A stretch of DNA of 64,000 bases, taken from contig LT629952.1 in NCBI GenBank assembly GCA_900104565.1, positions 496,001-560,000 of the forward strand. Direction: 5' to 3'. The stretch comes from Ruminococcaceae bacterium Marseille-P2935. GTDB lineage: Bacteria; Bacillota; Clostridia; Oscillospirales; Ruminococcaceae. Shown here in pieces: positions 7,408-15,644 of the stretch. The notes below the pieces were generated by a model. That model worked only from the letters and a program-made list of their open reading frames with translations, made no database searches and was not told the origin of the DNA. The stretch's first letter is position 1. Each line of letters opens with the position of its first letter. Position numbers and translations under genes: made by a program.

Positions 7408-9096
7408 CTAATCCCACCAACCGCCGCCTTCATTAAATTCTGGCTCGGAGGATTTGGAAATTGTATTAATTGAGGTGCTTTTAGTAATAATAATAACAGT
7501 ATCTTTATTTTTCTGCAGCTTATCCCCTGGCTGTTTATCGGTGGATGCTACCAAACCCGGCTCCAAGGAATCATCGATCTTCTCAACCACTTTGCTCTGA
7601 ATTCCCATATCAGTCAGCGTCTGTACAGCATATTCCACTGTACTGCCAACCAGATTCGGCATTTTAACATACTCTGACCCCTTGCTGACATAAAGGGTTA
7701 CCACTCCGCGGTTCTGCATAGGGGTACCCTCTACCGGTTCCTGGTTACAAATAAGACCTTCTGGGTAATCCTCATTAAACACCTCTTTAAAATGAAGTTC
7801 ATATCGCGAAGTGTAATCAGCATTCGCCTGTACGTCTTTTGCAAGTAGCCCAACAAATTTAATTACCCCTGAATCCATCGACTGGCTTACTGTATCGCCA
7901 GAATTGGACCCAGATACGGAGCTGCTGTCACCGTAAAGAATATCCGGTACAACCTTCATTAAAACAAAAACCAGAATTCCCACCAGAATAAAAGCTGTAA
8001 TGAACATTGCCGCCAATACGTAACGCGAAGATCTTTCTTTTTCCTCTTTTTTTTGTTTCGTATCACTATAGGGTACTGTTTGGGTGGTTTCCAAGTTTTT
8101 TTCACTCTTCGCCACATAAACAGCGGTATTAGACTCCTGTGTTTCCAAAAGTGCTCCGGTAAACTGGTCAATGGTTTGAATGCGGTCATCAATCGAAACT
8201 GTCATCGCTTCAAAAATAGCGTTCGAAATATTCTGTGGAATAGCGGAATCCAATTGGTTAGGCGGCAGCAAGTTGTCATTAATTTTTCGGGTAATTGATT
8301 CCGGAGGCATTGTGCCGGTTAAGGTACGGTAAAGAACAGCAGCAATAGAATATACATCTGTCCATGTTCCCTGCCAGCTGCTAATAGAATATTGCTCAGG
8401 CGCTGAATAACCGGAAAACAATTCTGCTTCTAATTCGGAATGATCGGTACGTACTGCGCCGATTGCAAATGCCGAAAACCACAAATTACCCTTTTGGTCA
8501 ATTAAAATGGAGTTAGGAGAAATTCCACGATGGATGATCCCCCTATCATGCAGCCCCGAAAGTGTTTTAAATAACGGCATAAACAGCTTTTTGGCCTGTC
8601 CCCAGGTTAGTTCACCGCCGCTTTTATGTAAAAACGTACCATAAGTTAGGGTTTTTATGTAACGGAAAATGCCGTAAACAGTGTTGTTGCCATGCACAAT
8701 ATCCAAAACTGGAATTACATGAAAACTGCTGTCTAACCTTTGCAGGGAACGGCACAAATCCTCAAAGTCAGACATCAGGGATTTAAACTGAGCCTCATAT
8801 CCCTGCTTTGATATCACCTCGTGGGTAGAATGGTTCCGGGTCGCAATCGCTCCAGGCATATATTCCTTCACCCATACTGCAATATCGTTTTGTGTATCAT
8901 AACCAATATATAGGCCACTTTCTCCATTGCTGGAGAGCAGACGCCCCACAACATACCGGTCAGACAAAACCGTTCCGGGAGGCAAAAAATCAAGGCTGTG
9001 AGGCATGTCATCGCTGTATCCGCAGATACGACACTCCCCTTCATAGTCTTTTTGGGACATGCATCCCATACAAAGCTTCTTATCCTGCAGATCCAT
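7408..9096 (-). CDS. PASTA-domain membrane protein with a catalytically dead Ser/Thr kinase domain (pseudokinase)
   Basis: 562 residues. Order: a four-cysteine zinc ribbon (Cys9, 12, 22, 25), a protein-kinase fold (about 45-320), a charged linker, one transmembrane helix (about 359-383) and two extracellular PASTA repeats (about 410-475 and 480-545). The layout is that of PrkC/Stk cell-wall-sensing kinases, but the active site is gone. The catalytic loop reads HRGISPNSIL (189-198) instead of HRDLKPxNIL, losing the Asp, Lys and Asn; DFG is replaced by AFA (209-211); and the glycine loop is degenerate (SSNGESG). The beta-3 lysine (VKEY, Lys77), SAPEQY and DVYS are kept, so the fold is probably intact. 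It likely binds muropeptides and acts as a scaffold or sensor without phosphorylating. The acyl-CoA synthetase gene lies 35 bases upstream on the same strand. Confidence 0.87.
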   Translation of the reverse strand: MDLQDKKLCMGCMSQKDYEGECRICGYSDDMPHSLDFLPPGTVLSDRYVVGRLLSSNGESGLYIGYDTQNDIAVWVKEYMPGAIATRNHSTHEVISKQGYEAQFKSLMSDFEDLCRSLQRLDSSFHVIPVLDIVHGNNTVYGIFRYIKTLTYGTFLHKSGGELTWGQAKKLFMPLFKTLSGLHDRGIIHRGISPNSILIDQKGNLWFSAFAIGAVRTDHSELEAELFSGYSAPEQYSISSWQGTWTDVYSIAAVLYRTLTGTMPPESITRKINDNLLPPNQLDSAIPQNISNAIFEAMTVSIDDRIQTIDQFTGALLETQESNTAVYVAKSEKNLETTQTVPYSDTKQKKEEKERSSRYVLAAMFITAFILVGILVFVLMKVVPDILYGDSSSVSGSNSGDTVSQSMDSGVIKFVGLLAKDVQANADYTSRYELHFKEVFNEDYPEGLICNQEPVEGTPMQNRGVVTLYVSKGSEYVKMPNLVGSTVEYAVQTLTDMGIQSKVVEKIDDSLEPGLVASTDKQPGDKLQKNKDTVIIITKSTSINTISKSSEPEFNEGGGWWD

Positions 9097-9131
9097 TCTG
9101 AAGAATCACACTCCAAATATTTGAGTGACGC

Positions 9132-10796
9132 TTATGCAGTTTCGATCGAAGCGGCATCCTGCAGGCTGAGCTGTTCAATTGCCCATTCCCGCATCTTGAA
9201 TTTCTGGATTTTTCCACTGGCAGTCATAGGGAAACTCTTGACAAAGGCAATGTAGCTGGGCACCTTGTGGCGTGCCATATGTGAGCGTACAAAATCCTTA
9301 ATTTCCTGTTCTGTACAGGTAGCTCCCTCTTTTACAATGATACAGGCCATTACCTCTTCACCATACTGCTGGCTTGGAACTCCGATTACCTGAACATCCT
9401 TAACTGCCGGATGGGTATATAAAAATTCTTCGATCTCTTTTGGATAGATATTTTCGCCGCCGCGAATAATCATATCCTTCATGCGTCCTGTGATCTTATA
9501 ATACCCTTTTTCATCAACAGTTGCAAGATCTCCTGTATGAAGCCAGCCATCTTTGTCAATTGCCTGGGCGGTAGCCTCTTCCATTTTATAATAACCGCGC
9601 ATGACATTGTAGCCTCTTGCACAAAATTCCCCCTGAATATTGGGGCCTAACTCTTCACCTGTTTCAGGGTCTACAATTTTAGTTTCTACATAAGGCATGG
9701 CACGGCCTACGGTGCTTACCCTCGTCTCGATGCTGTCGTCGGTAGTGGTCATAGTGCAGGCCGGGGAAGCCTCGGTTTGCCCATAGGTAATGGTGATTTC
9801 ACTCATACCCATTTCATTCACCACCTGCTGCATCACTTTAACCGGGCAAGGAGAGCCGGCCATAATACCGGTGCGCAGCTTTGGAAATTTAAAGTTTTTA
9901 AATTCGGGGTGTTCCAACATAGCGATAAACATGGTTGGTACGCCGTGAACTGCAGTGCACTCCTCATTCTGAACTGCGGTCATCACACTGATTGGGCGGT
10001 AATATTCAATTGGAACCATTGATGTTGAGTGGGTTAAACATGCCATAACTGCCAGCACCAAACCAAAACAGTGGAAAAACGGTACCGGAATGCAGAGTTT
10101 ATCTTCATGAGTAAATTTCATGCAGTCACCGATACACATTCCATTATTTATGATATTATAATGGGTCAGCATAACGCCTTTTGGAAATCCTGTTGTGCCG
10201 GAGGTATACTGCATATTTATAACATCCTGCGGGTCCAAGCTGTTAAACCGTTTCCGAAAATCAGCGTCAGATGTCTCGGTGTGCTTTGCCTCCAGTTCCT
10301 TCCAAGACAACATTCCTGCCGGGCAGTTTTCTCCAATATAAATCACCGACTTTAAGAACGGCAGCATTGGGTTGTGATATTCACAGGGTTTTGAATCTTT
10401 CAACGTCGGGCAAAGTTCGTTTACAATATTGACATAGTCGGCATCTTTAAAATTATTGATCATAACCAGTGCCTTAGAATCTGACTGCCGCAGCAAATAC
10501 TCCAGTTCAAACACTTTATAGTTGGTATTAACCGTTACCAAAACCGCACCAATTTTTGCAGTGGCAAATAAAGTCAGCAGCCATTCTGGAACATTGGTCG
10601 CCCAAATTGCCACGTGATCGCCCTTTTCGATGCCGATTGACATCAACCCTCTGGCAATACGGTTGACCTCGGCATCAAACTCTTTCCAGGTGCGCTGGTA
10701 AGGGCGGTCAATATATTTGACAGCCTGACGGTCAGGGTACATGGATACGACCTTTTCCAACTGAGCACCTACGGTAATGTTTACAAGCTCGTTCAT
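9132..10796 (-). CDS. AMP-binding acyl-CoA synthetase (fatty-acid/branched-acid CoA ligase type)
   Basis: 554-residue ANL-superfamily adenylating enzyme that activates a carboxylic acid as the acyl-AMP and then the CoA thioester. Motifs: the phosphate loop YTSGTTGFPKGV, the A5-type TYGQTEASP, WLHTGDLATVDEKGYYKITG with the hinge region RMKDMIIRGGENIYPKEIE, and the C-terminal catalytic lysine in TASGKIQKFKM. It resembles medium-chain/fatty acyl-CoA synthetases; substrate is not certain. The start at 10794-10796 has AGGAGGAAATT. It is preceded by a complete T-box leader with a leucine specifier, unusual for this family, which suggests that the product feeds or spares leucine. One idea is activation of isovalerate for reductive synthesis of the leucine skeleton; that is inference only. 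Confidence 0.85.
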   Translation of the reverse strand: MNELVNITVGAQLEKVVSMYPDRQAVKYIDRPYQRTWKEFDAEVNRIARGLMSIGIEKGDHVAIWATNVPEWLLTLFATAKIGAVLVTVNTNYKVFELEYLLRQSDSKALVMINNFKDADYVNIVNELCPTLKDSKPCEYHNPMLPFLKSVIYIGENCPAGMLSWKELEAKHTETSDADFRKRFNSLDPQDVINMQYTSGTTGFPKGVMLTHYNIINNGMCIGDCMKFTHEDKLCIPVPFFHCFGLVLAVMACLTHSTSMVPIEYYRPISVMTAVQNEECTAVHGVPTMFIAMLEHPEFKNFKFPKLRTGIMAGSPCPVKVMQQVVNEMGMSEITITYGQTEASPACTMTTTDDSIETRVSTVGRAMPYVETKIVDPETGEELGPNIQGEFCARGYNVMRGYYKMEEATAQAIDKDGWLHTGDLATVDEKGYYKITGRMKDMIIRGGENIYPKEIEEFLYTHPAVKDVQVIGVPSQQYGEEVMACIIVKEGATCTEQEIKDFVRSHMARHKVPSYIAFVKSFPMTASGKIQKFKMREWAIEQLSLQDAASIETA

Positions 10797-10859
10797 AATT
10801 TCCTCCTTACTGCAGTACCAGCCTTTTCAACGGTGTTACATCGAATATTTTTTAGCAAT

Positions 10860-11120
10860 AAAAAAGCTTTCGTCTTCTAAAAGAAGACGAAAGCTAAACT
10901 TCCGCGGTACCACTTCAATTGACCTAAAACAAGGCCCTCTCTGCCGTATCATGATAGATACGCACTCCTTATATCGGTGGAGTCTCCGTTCAAGCCTACT
11001 TGATTCAGCCGACCGCTCAAGGGTGAGTTCAAAAACAGCTTTTCTGCCGCATCACAGCAATCACGGCTCTCTGAAAGAAAAAATGCAATCTACTATTCCC
11101 TATCAACGCGTTATCATATT
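10860..11120 (-). promoter_or_regulatory. T-box leader, leucine specifier (CTC), upstream of the acyl-CoA synthetase
   Basis: On the minus strand the T-box core AGTGGTACCGCGGAAG is followed by a long terminator hairpin (AGCTTTCGTCTTC/GAAGACGAAAGCT plus T run, 10860-10896). Upstream, stem I shows CAGAGAG, the distal loop GCTGTGATGCGGC and a specifier loop reading GAACTCACC, that is CTC for leucine, at about plus 11022-11030. Confidence 0.9.
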
Positions 11121-11132
11121 TTCTTTTTACAT

Positions 11133-11161
11133 ACTATAGCAGTGTCCAGTTGGTTTGTCAA
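11133..11161 (-). promoter_or_regulatory. Sigma-A promoter for the second leucine T-box unit
   Basis: TTGACA (plus 11156-11161), 17-base spacer, TATAGT (plus 11133-11138) on the minus strand, just upstream of T-box stem I. Confidence 0.85.
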
Positions 11162-11201
11162 TCGAATCAATTGAAATCAATTATATTTTGCCCATTTGCA
11201 C

Positions 11202-11232
11202 AAAAATCCCCCTAACGAACAGAGGCGTTTTT
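11202..11232 (-). terminator. Probable terminator of ndoA
   Basis: Minus strand: an A5 run, stem CCTCT/AGGGG (one T-G pair) with a 7-base loop and a small internal mismatch, then T5. Weaker than the others here. Confidence 0.45.
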
Positions 11233-11264
11233 GTACTGCGATACTGATAAAGTTGCCCGCACCT

Positions 11265-11639
11265 TTATGTAAAACTATTGCGTGCGGTATCATCACTCCC
11301 CAACCCAAAGCTTATGGAAAGAGCCCGGTTCACATGGTTCATGGAATCTTCATCCAATCTGCCCATCTTTTCTTTAAGACGGCGCTTATCTATGGTGCGG
11401 ATCTGTTCCAGCAACACAACAGAATCCCGGGACAAACCACAATTTAGGGAATTTAGTTCAATATGAGTAGGAAGCTTGGATTTCTCTTTTTGACTGGTTA
11501 TTGCTGCCGCAATCACGGTAGGGCTGTATTTGTTGCCAACGTCGTTTTGAACAATTAACACCGGTCTAATGCCGCCTTGCTCGGAACCTACCACTGGACT
11601 AAGGTCAGCGTAGTAAATGTCTCCTCTTTTGACAGTCAC
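11265..11639 (-). CDS. ndoA: Type II toxin-antitoxin mRNA endoribonuclease, NdoA/MazF family
   Basis: Sequence-specific RNA-cleaving toxin of the PemK/MazF fold. Hallmarks: [21 protein letters not shown] at the N-terminus, RPVLIVQND, then LPTHIEL and the C-terminal [14 protein letters not shown], all close to Bacillus NdoA (EndoA). I place the start at GTG 11637-11639 because GGAG lies 10 bases upstream and the protein then begins MTVKRGD as in Bacillus; a GTG three codons earlier (11648) would leave only one base after the GGAG. The antitoxin gene (ndoAI) and alr, which normally sit immediately upstream, are missing: the next gene upstream is the YdcC-like lipoprotein, closed by its own terminator. 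The toxin therefore has its own promoter region, containing a 12-bp inverted repeat. Confidence 0.93.
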   Translation of the reverse strand: MTVKRGDIYYADLSPVVGSEQGGIRPVLIVQNDVGNKYSPTVIAAAITSQKEKSKLPTHIELNSLNCGLSRDSVVLLEQIRTIDKRRLKEKMGRLDEDSMNHVNRALSISFGLGSDDTARNSFT

Positions 11640-11662
11640 GTCAATCACGCTCCGTCTGATTT

Positions 11663-11715
11663 TTTTTACAAAGTTAGTATGTCTCTATTTTTTACGGCTA
11701 ATCACTTTGTAAAAA
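11663..11715 (-). repeat. 12-bp perfect inverted repeat in the ndoA upstream region
   Basis: TTTTTACAAAGT (11663-11674) and its exact complement ACTTTGTAAAAA (11704-11715) are separated by 29 bases. It is just upstream of the ndoA ribosome site, where an operator or a leader stem would regulate the toxin. Confidence 0.6.
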
Positions 11716-11780
11716 TTTGCAGCCGATAAAATGTAGTCGGTACCTGCCATATCCTATGAAAGTCTCGCATTTTTTGACAT

Positions 11781-11810
11781 AAAAAAACACCGGACAAGCG
11801 CCCGGTGTCT
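11781..11810 (-). terminator. Terminator of the acpS-nnr-lipoprotein unit
   Basis: Minus strand stem ACACCGG/CCGGTGT followed by T7, just after the lipoprotein stop. Confidence 0.9.
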
Positions 11811-11817
11811 GCAAAAA

Positions 11818-12354
11818 TCATGACATAAATTTAAAATTTAGGAACTCTATCTCTAACTCTGATTGCGGAATTGATAATTTTAAAATATTTCCTTGTTTGG
11901 GATCAAGCTTTAAAATGAACTCGCCGCTCTCAATTGTACCAGTCATAGTCAGTACGTCGTTTTCTAACGAAACCCGCACCCCTTCCTCTTTAGTGGCAGC
12001 ATCAATGGCAGACACTACCATCTTTGCCACCGCTTTACCTGGCATACTGTCGGGGTTAAAATCGAAGCTTAATCCTTTATATGCAACCTGTACCTTTTCC
12101 TGCAAAAATTCAACCCGCATTCCTTCCAAACCCTTTGGGCTAGAAAACTCAATAGAGCAGCCGCCGGTGTCCTGCTTGTTCATAACCGCCTGCGCTTCAA
12201 TTTCTTTATAATGAATAACTGCGGTGGTTTCAAACCCTGAATTTATTTTGCCCACCACTTCATCTGTATCGGACGCCAGTTGCTTCCCGCCGCCGGCACA
12301 CCCCGCCAGCATAAATAAGCCAACAATACAAAAGATCAGGAAAATTTTTTTCAA
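11818..12354 (-). CDS. YdcC-like lipoprotein (LolA-like fold family)
   Basis: Small secreted lipoprotein. A basic-hydrophobic signal (KKIFLIFCIVGLFML) ends in the lipobox LAGC, so the mature protein would begin at that cysteine and be anchored on the outer face of the membrane; the remainder resembles the outer-membrane-lipoprotein-sorting/YdcC group in length and beta-rich character. I choose the TTG at 12352-12354 because AAAGGGGGAG lies 5 bases upstream; the longer reading from ATG 12373-12375 overlaps the nnr stop (ATGA) and would put this ribosome site inside the gene. Position between nnr/acpS and ndoA matches ydcC in Bacillus. Function unknown. Confidence 0.82.
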   Translation of the reverse strand: MKKIFLIFCIVGLFMLAGCAGGGKQLASDTDEVVGKINSGFETTAVIHYKEIEAQAVMNKQDTGGCSIEFSSPKGLEGMRVEFLQEKVQVAYKGLSFDFNPDSMPGKAVAKMVVSAIDAATKEEGVRVSLENDVLTMTGTIESGEFILKLDPKQGNILKLSIPQSELEIEFLNFKFMS

Positions 12355-12371
12355 ACAGACTCCCCCTTTAT

Positions 12372-13907
12372 TCATCGGCCCAATTTCAAAAAAATCTCAC
12401 TCAAACAGTCAATTACATCTGATGGCTGCATAGCCGCCATAGAATAACGCTTTGCAGCAACATCTGCTGCACTGCCATGCAGCCAAACGCCGCAGGCTGC
12501 TGCAATGTGGGGGGCAAGCCCTTGGGCAGCCAAAGACCCAATAATTCCGGCAAGGGCATCTCCGCTTCCTGCCTTTGCCAAACCCGGATTTCCGGTAAAA
12601 TTTAAATAAATTTCACCGCTCGAGGCTGCTACAATAGTATGATAGCCCTTTAGCACAACTGTTACTCCGTATTCCTTTGCAAAATTAGTCGCTTGAGCGA
12701 GACGCGATTCGTTTACCTTGGCTGCACTCTGTCCGGTTAGCCTGCCCATTTCACCTGGGTGCGGGGTCAAAATTAGCTCTGCCGCCGATTCTTTTAATAT
12801 ATCTATGTGCTCTGCCAGAATATTTATGCCATCCGCATCTAAAACAACTGGGCAGGATGCTTTTTTGAGTACCTGCTTTACCAACTCATAGCTTTCTTTG
12901 TTGTTTCCCAAACCACAACCCAGCAATATTGTAGTTGCTTTTTTACAGCACTCTAATACAGCCGAAATTTTCCAAGGGGCAATAGACCCGCTTTCCCCTT
13001 CCTGCAGAGGTACCGTAATAATTTCTGGCGTACAATACACCGCCATTTCACAAGCCTGTGGAACAGAAACCAGCTGTACATAACCAACTCCCGAACGGGC
13101 AGCAGCACGGCTGGAAATAATGGCAGCCCCCATATACCCCTTGCTCCCACTAATATTGACCAATTTTCCATAGCTGCCTTTATGAGAATCTGCTGCACGG
13201 GGTGGAATAGACTCCCTCACAAACTGCTCATCTAGCCAGGTAAAGCGTTCTTTCATTCCAGCTTTTGCTTCTTCTGGTATTCCAATGTCCAGTAATTTTA
13301 TCTGACCGCATTGGTCTTTAGCCATTGAAAATACATGACAAGGTTTCAAGGAATCAAAAACGATTGTAAAGTCCGGGTGGACGGCTGTATGCGACCCAGA
13401 AACTTCATCGCAATCCATACCACTTGGCACATCCAAAGAAAACACTGCGCTAACCGCATAATTAATAGTTTGAATGGCTTCCAGCTGCTTTTCTCTAGGG
13501 GTTCCTTTAAAACCTGTTCCAAAAATTGCATCGATTACCAGATCCGTATCTTTTAAAAGTGAGGCAATCGTGCTGCGGTCCTGCCAGAAATCATAAATAA
13601 CTATTTCCATACGCTGAACCAGGTCAAACATGTCCTTAGCTTGTTCCGTAACCGGAATACCGTCTACCAGAACTACCGAAACATCCGCGCCATACTGGCT
13701 TAGGCGGCGGGCCACTACAAAACCATCTCCGCCGTTATTTCCTTTTCCACAAAATATAACTGCTTTGCGAGCCTCAATATTGGCAATGCTTTTAATAAAA
13801 GCTGCTGCTGCGCAGCCGGCATTCTCCATCATTCGATCATAACCCATACCTAGGTTAGCAGCATTTTTTTCAATCTGCTGCATCTGTTCTGAAGTAACTA
13901 CTTTCAT
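12372..13907 (-). CDS. nnr: Bifunctional NAD(P)H-hydrate epimerase / ADP-dependent NAD(P)H-hydrate dehydratase
   Basis: Metabolite-repair enzyme that regenerates NAD(P)H from damaged NAD(P)HX. The N-terminal YjeF_N (epimerase) domain shows FCGKGNNGGDGFVVARRL and DAIFGTGFKGTPRE; the C-terminal ribokinase-like dehydratase domain shows SHKGSYGKLVNISGSKGYMG, LTPHPGEMGRL and the catalytic GLAKAGSGDALAG. The best start is ATG 13905-13907, with AAAGGGG about 9 bases upstream, giving 511 residues; a frame extending to 13985 adds 26 residues with no family similarity. The gene lies between acpS and the YdcC-like lipoprotein, a common clostridial arrangement. The 268 bases upstream to acpS (13908-14175) contain no other gene I can see. 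Confidence 0.93.
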   Translation of the reverse strand: MKVVTSEQMQQIEKNAANLGMGYDRMMENAGCAAAAFIKSIANIEARKAVIFCGKGNNGGDGFVVARRLSQYGADVSVVLVDGIPVTEQAKDMFDLVQRMEIVIYDFWQDRSTIASLLKDTDLVIDAIFGTGFKGTPREKQLEAIQTINYAVSAVFSLDVPSGMDCDEVSGSHTAVHPDFTIVFDSLKPCHVFSMAKDQCGQIKLLDIGIPEEAKAGMKERFTWLDEQFVRESIPPRAADSHKGSYGKLVNISGSKGYMGAAIISSRAAARSGVGYVQLVSVPQACEMAVYCTPEIITVPLQEGESGSIAPWKISAVLECCKKATTILLGCGLGNNKESYELVKQVLKKASCPVVLDADGINILAEHIDILKESAAELILTPHPGEMGRLTGQSAAKVNESRLAQATNFAKEYGVTVVLKGYHTIVAASSGEIYLNFTGNPGLAKAGSGDALAGIIGSLAAQGLAPHIAAACGVWLHGSAADVAAKRYSMAAMQPSDVIDCLSEIFLKLGR

Positions 13908-14175
13908 TTCCGCAATCCCCTTTCCAATACTTTTTGCATTGACAGAATACATTGTTGATAGGATATTTTCTTCTGCTTTTGTCACTCTACTATATTAGTT
14001 ATAACCTATAAATTCCTTTTGTCGTGAAAGCGATATACCCGCTTTGTATTCTCTTAGCAAGTTTACTTAAAAAATATGCCAGCTTCATAGTTATCATCAC
14101 ACTATAAAATTCAGCCGGAGGATGTACCATTCTGTATTATTTTTATGCGTATAGTTTCATTGGCTGCTCTATTTC

Positions 14176-14565
14176 TTATAACGTCGGTAAAACATCTTCA
14201 CAATAGCCCAATGCCACTGCACAAGCATATTCTTTTGTATGGCTAAGACTTACTGAAAATTTCATTCCTGTTAGTTCCGCTTTTTCCAAAGCCCTGCCAG
14301 TTAGCTTATAATAAGGCTTACCCTGGGTGTTCCGAAGCACTGATATTTGTTGAAGTGTCACTCCATCAGAAAAACCGCACCCAAGAACCTTAACAAACGC
14401 TTCTTTCGCAGCAAAATTTGCAGCTGCCGTTTGAACTGTTGATAAGCCGCGGCTCTGCAAAAGCAACTGCTCCTCATTTGAAAATACCCTCGCTAAAAAG
14501 CGAGGGTTTAGTATGCTTTTTTGGATTCTTTTTATTTCAACCATATCAATCCCGGTCTCAATCAT
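14176..14565 (-). CDS. acpS: Holo-[acyl-carrier-protein] synthase
   Basis: Transfers the 4'-phosphopantetheine arm of CoA to acyl carrier protein, activating fatty-acid synthesis. 129 residues. Both magnesium-binding motifs are present: GIDMVEIKRI with Asp7 near the start and FAAKEAFVK with Glu55; the C-terminal VSLSHTKEYACAVAL is also conserved. The start at 14563-14565 is preceded by CGGAGG. It lies 15 bases downstream of a membrane-protein gene on the same strand. Synteny (acpS, then nnr, lipoprotein and ndoA) mirrors the Bacillus ydcB region. Confidence 0.95.
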   Translation of the reverse strand: MIETGIDMVEIKRIQKSILNPRFLARVFSNEEQLLLQSRGLSTVQTAAANFAAKEAFVKVLGCGFSDGVTLQQISVLRNTQGKPYYKLTGRALEKAELTGMKFSVSLSHTKEYACAVALGYCEDVLPTL

Positions 14566-14580
14566 TTGTGACCTCCGAAA

Positions 14581-15171
14581 TTATTCTTCTATTGGTTTGT
14601 CATCAAACTCATTTTCGTCTTCAAACTGGTTTTCTTCAATATGTTCCGGTTGTGGTGAGGTGTTTTTTTTAGGTTTTTCAATTCCAAGCATATCACGTAG
14701 CGCATCAACTAGGGCCTGGTTTGGAGTAAATAATACAATCTGCCCATTTTTATTCAGACAATACCAAACGCGTTTTTTATCGGTTAAATCAGCACACAGT
14801 TCTATTTTTCTTTGTTGTGGGGCATCTACAAAATCGCTGTCATAATACTTGCCAATTGTCTGAATCTCAGAGGCTGACAAGTCGACCATACGCTGGGTTT
14901 TCTTTTTGTTGGTGATTATGTCAATAGTAAAGTGTCCGTTTCCTACCTCATATTGGAATTCTTTATTTAGTTTAACCAGAAAAAATTGGGTAACTGCTAT
15001 TGCTGCCAAACCAGAAAGAATCAACAGAATCATCAAAAATGTATTGGGCGGCTGTACTATAAAGGTAATTGTTAAATATAGTCCGCAAGATAAAATTAAA
15101 GTATTTTTGATCCAGCGTTCTTTCTTGGATTTTATCTTATCTAGTTTATGTTGCACAACTTTTTCTGGCAT
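14581..15171 (-). CDS. Small membrane protein of unknown function
   Basis: About 196 residues from ATG 15169-15171 (MPEKVVQHKLDK), which follows AAAAGGATGGG; an upstream in-frame extension to 15237 would begin inside the promoter. Two adjacent transmembrane helices (about residues 23-42 and 47-66 from the chosen start) with a short outside loop, then a cytoplasmic domain of mixed sequence and an acidic C-terminal tail rich in Glu/Asp. I do not recognise the family. The soluble part (FTIDIITNKKKTQRMVDLSASEIQTIG) has the look of a PH-like/YcxB-type domain, but that is only an impression. First gene of a unit leading to acpS. Confidence 0.7.
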   Translation of the reverse strand: MPEKVVQHKLDKIKSKKERWIKNTLILSCGLYLTITFIVQPPNTFLMILLILSGLAAIAVTQFFLVKLNKEFQYEVGNGHFTIDIITNKKKTQRMVDLSASEIQTIGKYYDSDFVDAPQQRKIELCADLTDKKRVWYCLNKNGQIVLFTPNQALVDALRDMLGIEKPKKNTSPQPEHIEENQFEDENEFDDKPIEE

Positions 15172-15208
15172 AATTCCAACCCATCCTTTTAATTTTTTAC
15201 TGGATTTA

Positions 15209-15237
15209 ATTTTAACATTAACAATTAGATATTGCAA
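15209..15237 (-). promoter_or_regulatory. Sigma-A promoter for the membrane protein/acpS unit
   Basis: TTGCAA (15232-15237), 17-base spacer, TAAAAT (plus 15209-15214) read on the minus strand. The -35 is shared with the divergent pheS promoter. Confidence 0.7.
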
Positions 15238-15260
15238 CCTTGCAAACAGTGTGTTATCAT
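15232..15260 (+). promoter_or_regulatory. Promoter of the pheS T-box leader
   Basis: TTGCAA (15232-15237), 17-base spacer, TATCAT (15255-15260). The palindromic TTGCAA is the -35 hexamer of both divergent promoters, so only one polymerase could bind at a time. Confidence 0.6.
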
Positions 15261-15279
15261 AGTGTTCATATATTATTTA

Positions 15280-15525
15280 AACGCAATGACTGAGAGAGTA
15301 GGCTGCCCGCACTTTGCAGAGAGAACCTATCTTGGCTGTAAATAGGTTTACTGTGCTTAAGCTGAAGTTCACTCACGAGCGGCGCTGCTGAAGCAAAGTA
15401 GGCGGCGACGGAGTTTCATCCGTTATCGTGAACAAGAGTGTTTGCTCTCAAGCAAAAAGCCGGGTGGTACCGCGGAAGCATTGATATGCCTTTCGTCCCA
15501 GATGTTGGGACGAAAGGTTTTTTTG
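15280..15525 (+). promoter_or_regulatory. T-box leader, phenylalanine specifier (TTC), controlling pheST
   Basis: Stem I with GCAGAGAGAACC, specifier loop CTGAAGTTCACT giving TTC at 15368-15370 (phenylalanine), T-box core GGTGGTACCGCGG (15463-15475), and terminator hairpin CCTTTCGTCCCA/TGGGACGAAAGG with T run (15489-15525). It agrees with the downstream phenylalanyl-tRNA synthetase genes. Confidence 0.95.
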
Positions 15526-15644
15526 TGTTTCCAAAAAATTCTGTCTTTTTTAATAATAATACAACCAGATAGAAGTCTTGTAATTCAACATCAAGCTATT
15601 TGCCATATCAGAGCATATCTACATTAAAAATTGAGGTGAAAAGT

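Noticed and set aside
10777-11139. 120-codon plus-strand ORF upstream of the acyl-CoA synthetase
   Set aside because: Antisense to the second leucine T-box; no ribosome site or family.
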